DNA from: Desulfosudis oleivorans
GTDB lineage: Bacteria; Desulfobacterota; Desulfobacteria; Desulfobacterales; SURF-7
Length of the DNA stretch: 64,000 nt
Direction: 5' to 3'
Assembly: GCA_020723325.1 (NCBI GenBank)
Contig: DYJD01000027.1
Span: forward strand, 35,678 to 99,677
Part shown: piece after piece, positions 53,201-59,879 of the stretch
Layout: each line of letters begins with the position of its first letter
Numbering within the stretch: the stretch's first letter is position 1
Program-made: the position numbers and the translations under genes
Notes under the pieces: generated by a model
Database searches by the model: none
Seen by the model: the letters and a program-made list of their open reading frames with translations, nothing else
What the model was told of the DNA's origin: nothing

Positions 53201-53326
53201 ACCTCGACCATTCTGACCCTTGTCGTGCTGCCGACCATTTATGAATGGCTCGAAACAAGGCGTGAAGCACTTATTTCAGGAGATGAAAATGGAGACAAGT
53301 TTGTTGGTTTTCGCGCAAAGAGTTAA
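50204..53326 (+). CDS. czcA: Heavy-metal RND efflux pump, CzcA-type (Zn/Cd/Co)
   Basis: A 1040-residue HME-RND proton/metal antiporter. Signatures are RLPIDAFPDVTNVQVMVLSE, SFSQPIALRVNELISGVKSD and a C-terminal GSGADIQKPLAVVVMGG, all of the Czc/Cnr (divalent metal) group, unlike the CusA at 37788. The DF.-type proton relay helix region LGGLAFSVGMVVDASIVIVE is intact. The ATG at 50204 has AGGAG five bases upstream; the frame can be extended to 50183 without support. Its end overlaps the start of a SpoIIE phosphatase gene, which is unusual for Czc operons. Confidence 0.93.
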   Translation: MNKAIELILRFRFLVLALTGLVVLGGVLAWMRLPIDAFPDVTNVQVMVLSEAAGLSAADIERQVTYPIEQQMGGVPGVVSVRSLSKAGLSQVVVAFEDDTDIYFARQQVFERIQAALPNLPAQVAPELGPISTGLGEIFQYTLESDTLSPMELRTIQDFLISPQLKPIKGVNEVNSFGGFVRQYQILVNPDALVKYNLTLRDVVETMEKNNANAAGGFIVRGWEQTYIRGLGLLSDLTDISNIVIKVHDGVPIHIQDVAEVTTGPQPRQGAVTRDGKGEAVAGMVIMLRGENSKEVVERVKAAVPKIENSLPKGVRMNVFYDRTALIRACIKTVINALIEGGVFVILVLFLFVAELRTALIVVASLPITFLATFIIMGRTGVGANLMSLGGLAFSVGMVVDASIVIVENIRRHFADDPDPKRRRQIVVAAVQEVARPVSFSILIIVIVLVPLFTLQGIEGKMFLPLTLTMIFAILVSLVTALTIVPVLSEMVLKQEKENEFGFIRKFHNGYLRLLAKARKKMWLTLGLSCLGIVAAILLISRIGTEFIPNLDEGAIAVNVVRLPNASLEGSRDVATFMEKLLLANFPEIETVVSKTGRAEISEDPMGPEQTDVFIMLKPFKQWKTGRSKPDLIAAINKELSVIPGVRLSFSQPIALRVNELISGVKSDLAVKVYGPDLEKLKEFSDRIAGKLSAIHGARDVKVEQVSGMEQIEVAYNRREMARFGINVVDVNYVIETALAGREATRVVEGQMRIAAVVKFPDHFRNSIDALEGIMLTGAGGERVPLKRVADISLVEGPAQITREKGMRRVAAEVNIRGRDLGGFVGEAREALADIEKELPSGYFLEYGGQFENQQRAMQRLSVVVPIALLLILLLLYLALGSIRDSLLVILNLPFALVGGIVAIWAFGIHLSVSAAVSFIVLLGIAVQNGVVLMAFFRQLRQSGKNVAETVHMGCDLRFRPLMMTALTSFIGHLPMLYATGSGADIQKPLAVVVMGGLITSTILTLVVLPTIYEWLETRREALISGDENGDKFVGFRAKS

Positions 53327-54080
53327 AAAGGAGCTTGACATCGCACGCAAGATTCAGAGTCGCCTTATTCCGGCCGATCCGGAATTGCCGGAGTGGCGGG
53401 TCAAAGGCATTTGCCGGCCCGCGGGTGAAATCGGAGGAGATTATTTGGACTATTTTCCAAACCAATTCGGTGATTGGTTTCTTGTCATCGCGGATGCATG
53501 CAATAAGGGAATCCCAGCGGCTCTGACCATGAACGGTTTTCGCGCCACCATGCGGGCCGAAGGCTGGAAACAGTCTTCACCCAAAAAATTGCTGGCGGCA
53601 GCCAATGCCCTGATGGAGGCTGATCTGAACCAGGATCATTCGTTCATCACCTGCCTTTGTATCATGTTGAGCGATCATGGTCGTGCCTTGAGCTTCGCGC
53701 GCGCCGGGCATCCGAGTCCAATTCGGATCGGGGTCGGATGCGCGCCCCAAGTTCTCAAATCAAGAGGTATCGCCATCGGATTGCAGACCGGGAGCAAATT
53801 CGAGGAGATGCTGGAGGAAGTGACCCTTTGTCCGCGAAATGGAGATAAATTTTTCGCCTATACCGACGGGTTGGAGGACATCCTGAACATTGAATCGGGC
53901 GCCTGCCGGAATCCGATTGTTTCATTTTTGAGTCGGAATCGTTTCATGCGGCCAAATGAAATTTCAGAGAACCTGCTGTCCTATATCGATTCTCCCTTGA
54001 ACGGAGAACAAAACCCGGACGATTTGACCTTTTTCGCCATTGAAAGGAGACCGGATGAATCAGGCGACGGAAAGAAATAA
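53289..54080 (+). CDS. Cytosolic SpoIIE/RsbU-type PP2C phosphatase
   Basis: A 263-residue soluble phosphatase. Motifs are ELDIARKIQSRLIPADPELP, GEIGGDYLDYF, FLVIADACNKGIPAALTMNG, RAGHPSPIRIG and FFAYTDGLEDI, with the metal-binding Asp residues present. It lies inside the end of czcA (38-base overlap), and its end overlaps the STAS gene by 26 bases, so all three are translated together. The expected substrate is the phospho-Ser of the STAS protein next door. The in-frame ATG at 53283 is an alternative; CAGGAG best fits 53289. Confidence 0.88.
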   Translation: METSLLVFAQRVKKELDIARKIQSRLIPADPELPEWRVKGICRPAGEIGGDYLDYFPNQFGDWFLVIADACNKGIPAALTMNGFRATMRAEGWKQSSPKKLLAAANALMEADLNQDHSFITCLCIMLSDHGRALSFARAGHPSPIRIGVGCAPQVLKSRGIAIGLQTGSKFEEMLEEVTLCPRNGDKFFAYTDGLEDILNIESGACRNPIVSFLSRNRFMRPNEISENLLSYIDSPLNGEQNPDDLTFFAIERRPDESGDGKK

Positions 54081-54426
54081 TGCGGGCATTATCGAAAAGG
54101 AAACAAACGGACTGCCTACCTTCAAAATCAGCGGTTGGATGGACGCAAACACTTCTCCGGAAATTGGATTGAAATTATTCGGAGCCATCGAAGCCGGATC
54201 AATCCATATGATTGTCGATTTCGAAAACGTGCATTACATTTCAAGCGCGGGTTTAAGGATGTTTTTAAAGGCCTATCGAAAATGTGCGGAATCGGGCGGT
54301 CTGATGGTTCTGTGCGGCATGCGGGATTTCATAGAAGAAATTTTTGAAATCTCCGGTATCAATTCAATCATACCGGTTGTTGAAAGCGTCGACGAGGCAA
54401 TGAAATGCTTTAACATTCATGCGTAA
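54055..54426 (+). CDS. STAS-domain anti-sigma-factor antagonist
   Basis: A 123-residue SpoIIAA/RsbV-like protein. Its STAS core includes FENVHYISSAGLRMFLKAYR with the phosphorylatable Ser (SSAG), and the end NSIIPVVESVDEAMKCF. In partner switching, the unphosphorylated form captures an anti-sigma kinase and frees its target. GAAAGGAG lies before the ATG at 54055. No anti-sigma kinase (RsbW-like) gene is seen in the window, so the third partner is elsewhere. Its coupling to the phosphatase and czcA suggests metal stress feeds a partner-switching response. Confidence 0.87.
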   Translation: MNQATERNNAGIIEKETNGLPTFKISGWMDANTSPEIGLKLFGAIEAGSIHMIVDFENVHYISSAGLRMFLKAYRKCAESGGLMVLCGMRDFIEEIFEISGINSIIPVVESVDEAMKCFNIHA

Positions 54427-54786
54427 TCGGCAATCCCGGGCAAGATGAATCACTTGATCTTGGTCTTTATACAATGAGAGCTGTCTTCAATAAATTGGTA
54501 TCGGCAACCGTAGTTGGGTTACGGCAACGATTCGTGCGTTATACTGCCATTATAAATAGAAATGCCATTAGTTTTAAATAATTACATAAATATTATCAGC
54601 GCGGCAGAAATCCTGCCTCCTTCTGGTGTCGAACGGATAGAATAAGTTCCGTACATCGGAACGGCATAATTTGTGCCCGATATGGCCAAAGCCATTATTT
54701 TAATGTCCGATAAGGAAGATTATGTAAACTTTTTTAAATTATATCAATATATTATATAGCATTAACCTGATAAACACAAACGATTT
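54427..54786. other. Gene-free stretch with a solitary Tn3-type end
   Basis: No gene is seen. At 54646-54675 lies GTTCCGTACATCGGAACGGC followed by ATAATTTGTGCC, matching the outer end of the miniature elements at 45621 and 55689. It is a solo end, probably a remnant of a deleted element. The rest is AT-rich and featureless. Confidence 0.6.
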
Positions 54787-55122
54787 TTACGCCCCCTCTG
54801 AGATCTCGGTTTCTCCGATGGATGAAAAGTTCGTAATCTTTACTGTTCCATCAGGAAAACGGGCGACGATGTCCAATTCTCCGCCCATGGCTTCGATCGT
54901 CGCACGCAAGGTGGAAATATACATATCCGTACGCTTTTCCAATTTGGCCACGTTGGGCTGCTTGATCTGCAGCGCTTTCGCCAATACTTCCTGAGACAAC
55001 CCCCTTGCGCGTCGCAATTCATTCAGGGGCATTTCTGCGAGCATCGCCCGATAGCGCGCGTCAGAACGGGCAATGGATTCTGCCGACATTTTGGCTTCCA
55101 ATTCAGCAAATTTACGTGCCAT
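54787..55122 (-). CDS. higA: Xre-family antitoxin (HigA-like)
   Basis: A 111-residue protein with a helix-turn-helix (LNELRRARGLSQEVLAKALQ, then IKQPNVAKLEKRTDMYISTL) and a C-terminal segment (ATIEAMGGELDIVARFPDG) characteristic of antitoxins paired with Gp49/HigB-type toxins. It overlaps the toxin gene upstream by 11 bases. It is expected to bind toxin and the palindromic operator at 55490-55505. Confidence 0.9.
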   Translation of the reverse strand: MARKFAELEAKMSAESIARSDARYRAMLAEMPLNELRRARGLSQEVLAKALQIKQPNVAKLEKRTDMYISTLRATIEAMGGELDIVARFPDGTVKITNFSSIGETEISEGA

Positions 55123-55480
55123 TTTTTAAGCCCTCCTTGCGCAATGTTTCTAAATGTTCATCATAAAGCCGATCGGCCATCGGCACATATTTCTCATACC
55201 ATCGGTCCTTGCCTGTTTTATCGCCGCCACACAAGAGAATTGCGCATCGGCGAGGATCAAAAGCATAAAGAACACGATAGGGCCGCCCAGAATGTTGAAT
55301 CCGAAGTTCACGCATGTTGCCATGTCGCGAGCCCTTGATGTCGCTTGCATGCGGAAATCGCAGTTGCGGACCAAAATCGCTCAGCAACTTCACACTGGCT
55401 CGGACCGATTCTTGCTCCCCTTCCGTTAGGCTGGCCCACCATTCCCCGAATTCGTCTGTGTACTCAACCTCCCATTTCAT
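55112..55480 (-). CDS. higB: Gp49/HigB-family toxin
   Basis: A 122-residue toxin of the Gp49/HigB (RelE superfamily) group. Blocks are EVEYTDEFGEWWASLTEGEQ, LRFPHASDIKGSRHGNMREL, RIQHSGRPYRVLYAFDPRR and the end GDKTGKDRWYEKYVPMADRL. The family cleaves mRNA on the ribosome. Toxin precedes antitoxin, as is normal for HigBA. The promoter is placed so that transcription begins at the ATG, making a leaderless mRNA. The pair lies inside the segment bounded by the two inverted miniature elements, which it may help to retain. Confidence 0.92.
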   Translation of the reverse strand: MKWEVEYTDEFGEWWASLTEGEQESVRASVKLLSDFGPQLRFPHASDIKGSRHGNMRELRIQHSGRPYRVLYAFDPRRCAILLCGGDKTGKDRWYEKYVPMADRLYDEHLETLRKEGLKNGT

Positions 55481-55486
55481 TCTTAA

Positions 55487-55515
55487 ATTATACCTATTAG
55501 GATATATATCGTCAA
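55487..55515 (-). promoter_or_regulatory. higBA promoter with operator; leaderless
   Basis: On the minus strand, TTGACG (55515-55510), a 17-base spacer and a consensus TATAAT (55492-55487). The ATG follows six bases after the -10 box. The imperfect palindrome ATACCTATTAGGATAT (55490-55505) overlaps the -10 box and spacer and is the likely operator. Confidence 0.75.
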
Positions 55516-55532
55516 GGGTATATTTTACAAAT

Positions 55533-55567
55533 ATTGCGGTAAATGGTAGCTACGCTACTTTTAGGCC
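55533..55567. mobile_element. Solitary MITE end (right type)
   Basis: ATTGCGGTAAATGGTAGCTA followed by CGCTACTTTTAGGCC matches the right terminal repeat of the 256-bp MITE at 41722-41977 with a few changes. The rest of that element is not present beside it. Confidence 0.65.
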
Positions 55568-55688
55568 TGGTATGGGCGGCGAAATATTCGTCGTTTGGTA
55601 AGACCAATGTCGATCCCGCATCCACGATTACAAACAATCTGCGGTTCCCGGGCCAGTATTTTGATGGTGAAAATAGTCTACTCTATAA

Positions 55689-56197
55689 GGTTCCGTACAT
55701 CGGAACGGCATCGTTTGTTGCAACGTTTAACCGATATAATTTAAAGAAGATATTGTTAAGTTTGCCATTTTTATTCGGAAAGGTAGGCTTGAAAAACTTT
55801 CAACAAAAAACATTCAATAGAAAAAATATTATATTGAATGTTTTCACCAAATCACACGCATGACTTCAAAAGGTGGCTTTCCTTTAGATGTCGTTAAATG
55901 TCGGGGACGCATTGTCAAAATCTATGTGATCGGTTTCTTCAGGAACAGCCGCTTGAGCTTGCCCAGCGGAGTTGTAATGAGGCTATCGTATATTTACGCG
56001 CAAATGGTTACGGTGGCCATCCGGGGTTTTGAAATGGCTTTTTAACTTTCAATATAAAAAATATTTTATTGAATGTTTTTTATTGAAAGTTTTTAAGAAA
56101 GAAAAAACGGTCGATAAATCAGGATTTTAGTATAATTATCAAATTTATCTGTTGGTTATGACCCGCAACATCGTGGGGCTTTCCGATGTACGGAACC
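55689..56197. mobile_element. Tn3-derived miniature element, right copy (inverted)
   Basis: 509 bases in inverted orientation to 45621-46064, with ends GGTTCCGTACATCGGAAC and TTCCGATGTACGGAACC. It contains about 65 extra internal bases and the same transposase tail codons. Flanking pentamers TATAA and TATAG could be an imperfect 5-bp target duplication as made by Tn3-family elements. With the left copy it bounds a 10.6-kb block. Confidence 0.8.
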
Positions 56198-56250
56198 TAT
56201 AGATGGTCAATGCAAGATACAGAAAGTACCGCACGTAATAGTCGATCCGG

Positions 56251-58596
56251 CTATGAACTGCTTCGGATTCGCACAGAAGTTCTAATAGTAAGGTTCTGTG
56301 ACTGGAAGCGGTTCAAGACGCTACGGGCCATCTCATCATATACATGGGCTTTTTTTTGCGGATCGGAGATTGTGATAATCAAAGAGAACGGTTGCGGTTT
56401 GAAGGCTTCTTCGTCCTCAATGCCGTGTCGTGTCAAAAGCTGAACTTTCAGACGCCATCTATCGCCGCGCTCTCCTTTTGCACCCAGGTTACCATGATAG
56501 GTGCGAACTGGCGCCCACTTTCGAAGCTTTTCGACCTGATACGACTCATAAAGTTCTCCGGGATTCTTGTGTTCAGGCGGAACGAGGCCTACGTATTTTG
56601 TCTTAACTTCTCCCGTTTTTCTTGAAACTTGTTGTCTATAAACTCCGAAATGCGCATCAATGTGGGTCTCGCAATACTCACTACCCCAACGCGCACCACG
56701 CGCAGGAGCGAACGCGACTGTCATCCAGATTTCGCCAAAATAACGTCCGTCGCGATGAAGTGAAACTGGATAAGGGAAGTCATCCCATTCTAGATAAAAG
56801 CCAGGGCGAATGTGGTCATCGAAGACCAGGGTTGACGTATATGGGCTGCATTCCAAACAGTACGGGACAGGCGCTGGTAGACCAAAACCGAAGAAATTTT
56901 CTTCTCCATCCGGGACTCGCTGCCCTGTTCTGGGGTCTCGAGCGTGATGCGTGAGAAGCGCCCGCGCAAGTACGGGCTTGGGTGCAGGCGTGATCTGATG
57001 GTATATCTGTGCGAGAGTCCTTGACACCAAGGGAGCCGCAAAGCTAGTTCCCAGGTTTTCTGCAGAACCTCTTCCGTTCACGGACCGGATACCAGCGATA
57101 TGCACCCCATCGACGGAGCACGACCCGCCGTAATGAACAAGATCGGGTTTAATAATGTAGTTTGGTCCCGCGCCATGCCGTGAAAAAGCTGATGGCTGGT
57201 GCTCTTTCGGGCCACTTTTTTTGTAATCAACATGGGAGACAGAACCGACCGCAATGCCCAGAACGCTGTCAGCTGGCGTAGTAATTCTCCCTGCGACAAT
57301 CTGCGCTTTTTTGCGCGGGTAATCCAGTAAAGGCGGGCTTATATAATTCCCGGCACTTATTACAAAGGAGACTTCGTACTTTTCCTGTAGATTGTCAATC
57401 TCTTCGGCGAATTCGGAAAACTCATCGAGAGAGCATACCTTATCTGTGCCGAGAGAAAGGTTCCAGACCTTGTAATTATTAGAGTGTTCCTGGAGTGCTA
57501 TATCAAGCGAGATCAAAAACTCTTGTTCGAGGAGGGACTCGGTGCTTCCCTTGCTTGGGTCGTTGTTTGGTATGATTTGAAGGTCAAATATACCGCATGG
57601 GTTTGAATCAATTCCGGCAAGCGTGGGATTGAAATCGCTCCCCCAGCAGATCAGCCCAGCAACAAAGGTGCCGTGTTCCGTATTGCGGTACTGGGGTGCG
57701 ACCATCGATTCGCGACCCACAACCCAGGTTTCAAGCTCTGGGATTTGAGATGATATACCGCTATCCACGACCACGACAACCGGGATATCTCCAGCAGAGA
57801 CCTCACTTCGCTCCGGTAATTTGGGTAACATCTTCGGATTGAACATCTTAGTGCGAATAGTTCGAATGAGCGGCATGCTTTGAACAGATCTAACGCCTAC
57901 AACGCGTGAGAGTGTATCCACGTCCTCAACTGAATGACACTCAGCCCCGTAAATGAAGCTGCCCGACGAATAGCCATCTGAGCTAATTCTAATATTGCGA
58001 TCACGACATGTCTCCTCAAAATTGGCAACAAGGTTCATTTGATCCTCATCTGCTCCGAAATTGAAAAGCCGTACGCGGGTTATAAAACCCTTTCTTCTTC
58101 GGGGGCTCCGGCGGAGAACTTCGTTGGGCTCGACACCTCTACGACGATATGCGGGAGTTACCATTTCAATTAACTCAACGCAGGAAAGCTCCTTCGTAAT
58201 ACGGTCGGACTGGTTGTTTTCAATCATATCTTTAAGGCTATATAGGCCGTGGGAGGAAGCCTTTACGAATAGCTCGCCAAGTTGGCCAGCACCAACAATG
58301 GGGCAAGTTCTGGGAGAAAAAATTTGATCGGGGCGGTGGCTTTTAGCGGCAGCCTTTGTGAGCAGTTTCACACGCACAGGAATTGCGGAAGTCTGTTTTA
58401 TTTGAGGAGGCAGCGCCTCTTGGATAGCTGACACTTGATTGGAAAGGCTTTTGCGGTAGGCACCGTCAACAGTACGGAAAGGCTTTGGCTTAGAACCGCG
58501 TCCAGTTACCTTTTTCTCCGCTGCTTGCTTTGGCATAATGAGCTTAATTGGAAGGCGCTCGATTTTTGGCGTTTTGCTATCAGCCATTCTTTTCAT
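56251..58596 (-). CDS. Subtilisin-like (S8) serine protease, IetS-like
   Basis: A 781-residue protein with an intact S8 catalytic triad: Asp in VVVVVDSGISSQ, His in EHGTFVAGLICWG and Ser in NLGTSFAAPLVSR, with the oxyanion Asn region VISAGN. About 260 residues precede the protease domain and about 200 follow it. There is no signal peptide, so it acts in the cytoplasm. It overlaps by 17 bases with a AAA+ ATPase gene, matching the IetAS (ATPase plus subtilase) pair reported both in plasmid stability and as an anti-phage system. The ATG at 58596 is used; 58587 is possible. Its end is 54 bases from the miniature element. Confidence 0.88.
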   Translation of the reverse strand: MKRMADSKTPKIERLPIKLIMPKQAAEKKVTGRGSKPKPFRTVDGAYRKSLSNQVSAIQEALPPQIKQTSAIPVRVKLLTKAAAKSHRPDQIFSPRTCPIVGAGQLGELFVKASSHGLYSLKDMIENNQSDRITKELSCVELIEMVTPAYRRRGVEPNEVLRRSPRRRKGFITRVRLFNFGADEDQMNLVANFEETCRDRNIRISSDGYSSGSFIYGAECHSVEDVDTLSRVVGVRSVQSMPLIRTIRTKMFNPKMLPKLPERSEVSAGDIPVVVVVDSGISSQIPELETWVVGRESMVAPQYRNTEHGTFVAGLICWGSDFNPTLAGIDSNPCGIFDLQIIPNNDPSKGSTESLLEQEFLISLDIALQEHSNNYKVWNLSLGTDKVCSLDEFSEFAEEIDNLQEKYEVSFVISAGNYISPPLLDYPRKKAQIVAGRITTPADSVLGIAVGSVSHVDYKKSGPKEHQPSAFSRHGAGPNYIIKPDLVHYGGSCSVDGVHIAGIRSVNGRGSAENLGTSFAAPLVSRTLAQIYHQITPAPKPVLARALLTHHARDPRTGQRVPDGEENFFGFGLPAPVPYCLECSPYTSTLVFDDHIRPGFYLEWDDFPYPVSLHRDGRYFGEIWMTVAFAPARGARWGSEYCETHIDAHFGVYRQQVSRKTGEVKTKYVGLVPPEHKNPGELYESYQVEKLRKWAPVRTYHGNLGAKGERGDRWRLKVQLLTRHGIEDEEAFKPQPFSLIITISDPQKKAHVYDEMARSVLNRFQSQNLTIRTSVRIRSSS

Positions 58597-59740
58597 CTCT
58601 CTTTAGCGTTCGTCTATACGCTGTGGCCTTAGATACTCCCAAAAGACCCGCTAAGGCCGCACTCGTGTATAGCTTAGCGTTCCGATCCCGAAGTGCACTG
58701 ATAATTGCGCTGACATCATTACCCCTTATCAGTGATAAAAACCTACGTTCCTTCCCTTCTCCAATCCCAATATTCTGAAGGATTTGAAAGGCGTCCTTTA
58801 GCTCGGGATCGTGCTGGAGGACAATCCGTCGGCGTTGAAGTCTCTGGCAAACTTCTTCAATGTCTGCGCCTGTAAATCCTTCCGAGAGATCGACAAGAAG
58901 TTCGACTTCCCGTTCTCTAAAATCAAAGGGCTTGAGGAATTGCAGCCACAATTGTCGACGCAGTTCAGCTATAGGGAAATTAAGCTCAAGTCGGTAGCTG
59001 AAGCGACGCCAGACGGCAGAATCAAGAAGATCCTCGTGGTTTGTTGCTGCCAGAACGATGGACTGCGGCCCAATGGTATCCAGATTTTGGATGAAGCTAT
59101 TAACGACTCGTTTTAATTCACCAAGCTCCTGGCTATCGCCCCGAAGCTTCGCGATGGCGTCAAATTCGTCGAGAAATAAGACGCACGGCGTCCTCGCTGC
59201 AAAATCAAAAAGCGCGCGAATGTTCTTTGACGTGCTGCCTAAAAAAGATGATATCAGGCCATCCAGGCGAGCCATATACAGTTCGAGATCTAACTCTTTA
59301 GCAATAAAGCGTGCGATCCGACTCTTCCCTGTTCCTGGAGGTCCATACATGAGCAGGTTAATGGAACCAGCGGCGCCCTGGGCATCAAGCAACGCATAAC
59401 TTTTCGCAACACTAAGAAACTCATTTACCACATCCCTCTGATCCTGAGTTAACACAACCGGTGCTTCGAGCACCGCCCGCCAGTTAACACGCTCGATAAG
59501 AGGGAAACGACTCTCGGCATCGACAGGGAGGGCGCGTGCATACCCCAAGTCAACAGGCCGAAGTTGCTGGTCATTCTCCTCAAGCATTTTTCGCAACCGT
59601 CCTGCAGAAAACTTATCGCCCTCTTTCTCAAGCTTATCCGCCAGAAAGGATGTGTAGTTCCGAACTTTGTCAATATCGAGACGTAATGATCCATTGACGA
59701 TACGAAAAAGCTCATTCATGAAACGATTATGTTCTTTCAT
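58580..59740 (-). CDS. AAA+ ATPase, IetA-like
   Basis: A 386-residue ATPase of the FtsH/Cdc48-like AAA group: Walker A GPPGTGKSRIAR, Walker B VLFLDEFDAIAK, sensor-1 VLAATNHEDLL and arginine finger region DSAVWRRFSYRLEL. A C-terminal lid (LSEGFTGADIEEVCQRLQRR) and a small HTH-like end (LYTSAALAGLLGVSKATAYR) follow. The pair with the downstream subtilase matches IetAS, in which the ATPase is thought to control the protease. Its promoter gives a leaderless mRNA and carries a palindrome across the start codon, suggesting tight self-control. Confidence 0.88.
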   Translation of the reverse strand: MKEHNRFMNELFRIVNGSLRLDIDKVRNYTSFLADKLEKEGDKFSAGRLRKMLEENDQQLRPVDLGYARALPVDAESRFPLIERVNWRAVLEAPVVLTQDQRDVVNEFLSVAKSYALLDAQGAAGSINLLMYGPPGTGKSRIARFIAKELDLELYMARLDGLISSFLGSTSKNIRALFDFAARTPCVLFLDEFDAIAKLRGDSQELGELKRVVNSFIQNLDTIGPQSIVLAATNHEDLLDSAVWRRFSYRLELNFPIAELRRQLWLQFLKPFDFREREVELLVDLSEGFTGADIEEVCQRLQRRRIVLQHDPELKDAFQILQNIGIGEGKERRFLSLIRGNDVSAIISALRDRNAKLYTSAALAGLLGVSKATAYRRTLKRDEKNG

Positions 59741-59775
59741 GAATCATGAATATATTTTTATGAAACAAACGTCAA
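59736..59775 (-). promoter_or_regulatory. ietA-like promoter, leaderless, with palindrome over the start
   Basis: On the minus strand, TTGACG (59775-59770), a 17-base spacer and TATTCA (59752-59747), with the ATG six bases later. TTCATGA-A-TCATGAA (59736-59750) spans the -10 box and the start codon. Binding there would block both transcription start and, in RNA, the initiation region. Confidence 0.6.
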
Positions 59776-59805
59776 GCCTTTTCTTGCGGCCAATGAATTG
59801 TTGAT

Positions 59806-59824
59806 GGCCCAATATAAGCGTAGC
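59806..59824. mobile_element. Solitary MITE end (left type)
   Basis: GGCCCAATATAAGCGTAGC is identical to the first 19 bases of the MITE at 41722. It lies between the ietA-like promoter and the cyclase-like gene and is truncated after 19 bases by unrelated sequence. Confidence 0.65.
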
Positions 59825-59832
59825 CCCAGCCA

Positions 59833-59879
59833 GTGCTGCATAGCCTTTTTCACCGTATTCAGGTTAACCGGCCGCTGGT
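59833..59879. pseudogene. 47-bp fragment of the ExeA-like ATPase gene
   Basis: This segment equals 18807-18853, part of the ATPase gene at 18750-19580, with a single mismatch. It supplies the last six codons and the stop of the neighbouring cyclase-like gene in a different reading frame, so the junction at about 59879 is a recombination breakpoint. Confidence 0.75.

Noticed and set aside
55860..56045. 61-residue plus-strand frame inside the right miniature element
   Set aside because: The real coding trace here is the transposase tail on the other strand; this frame is a shadow.
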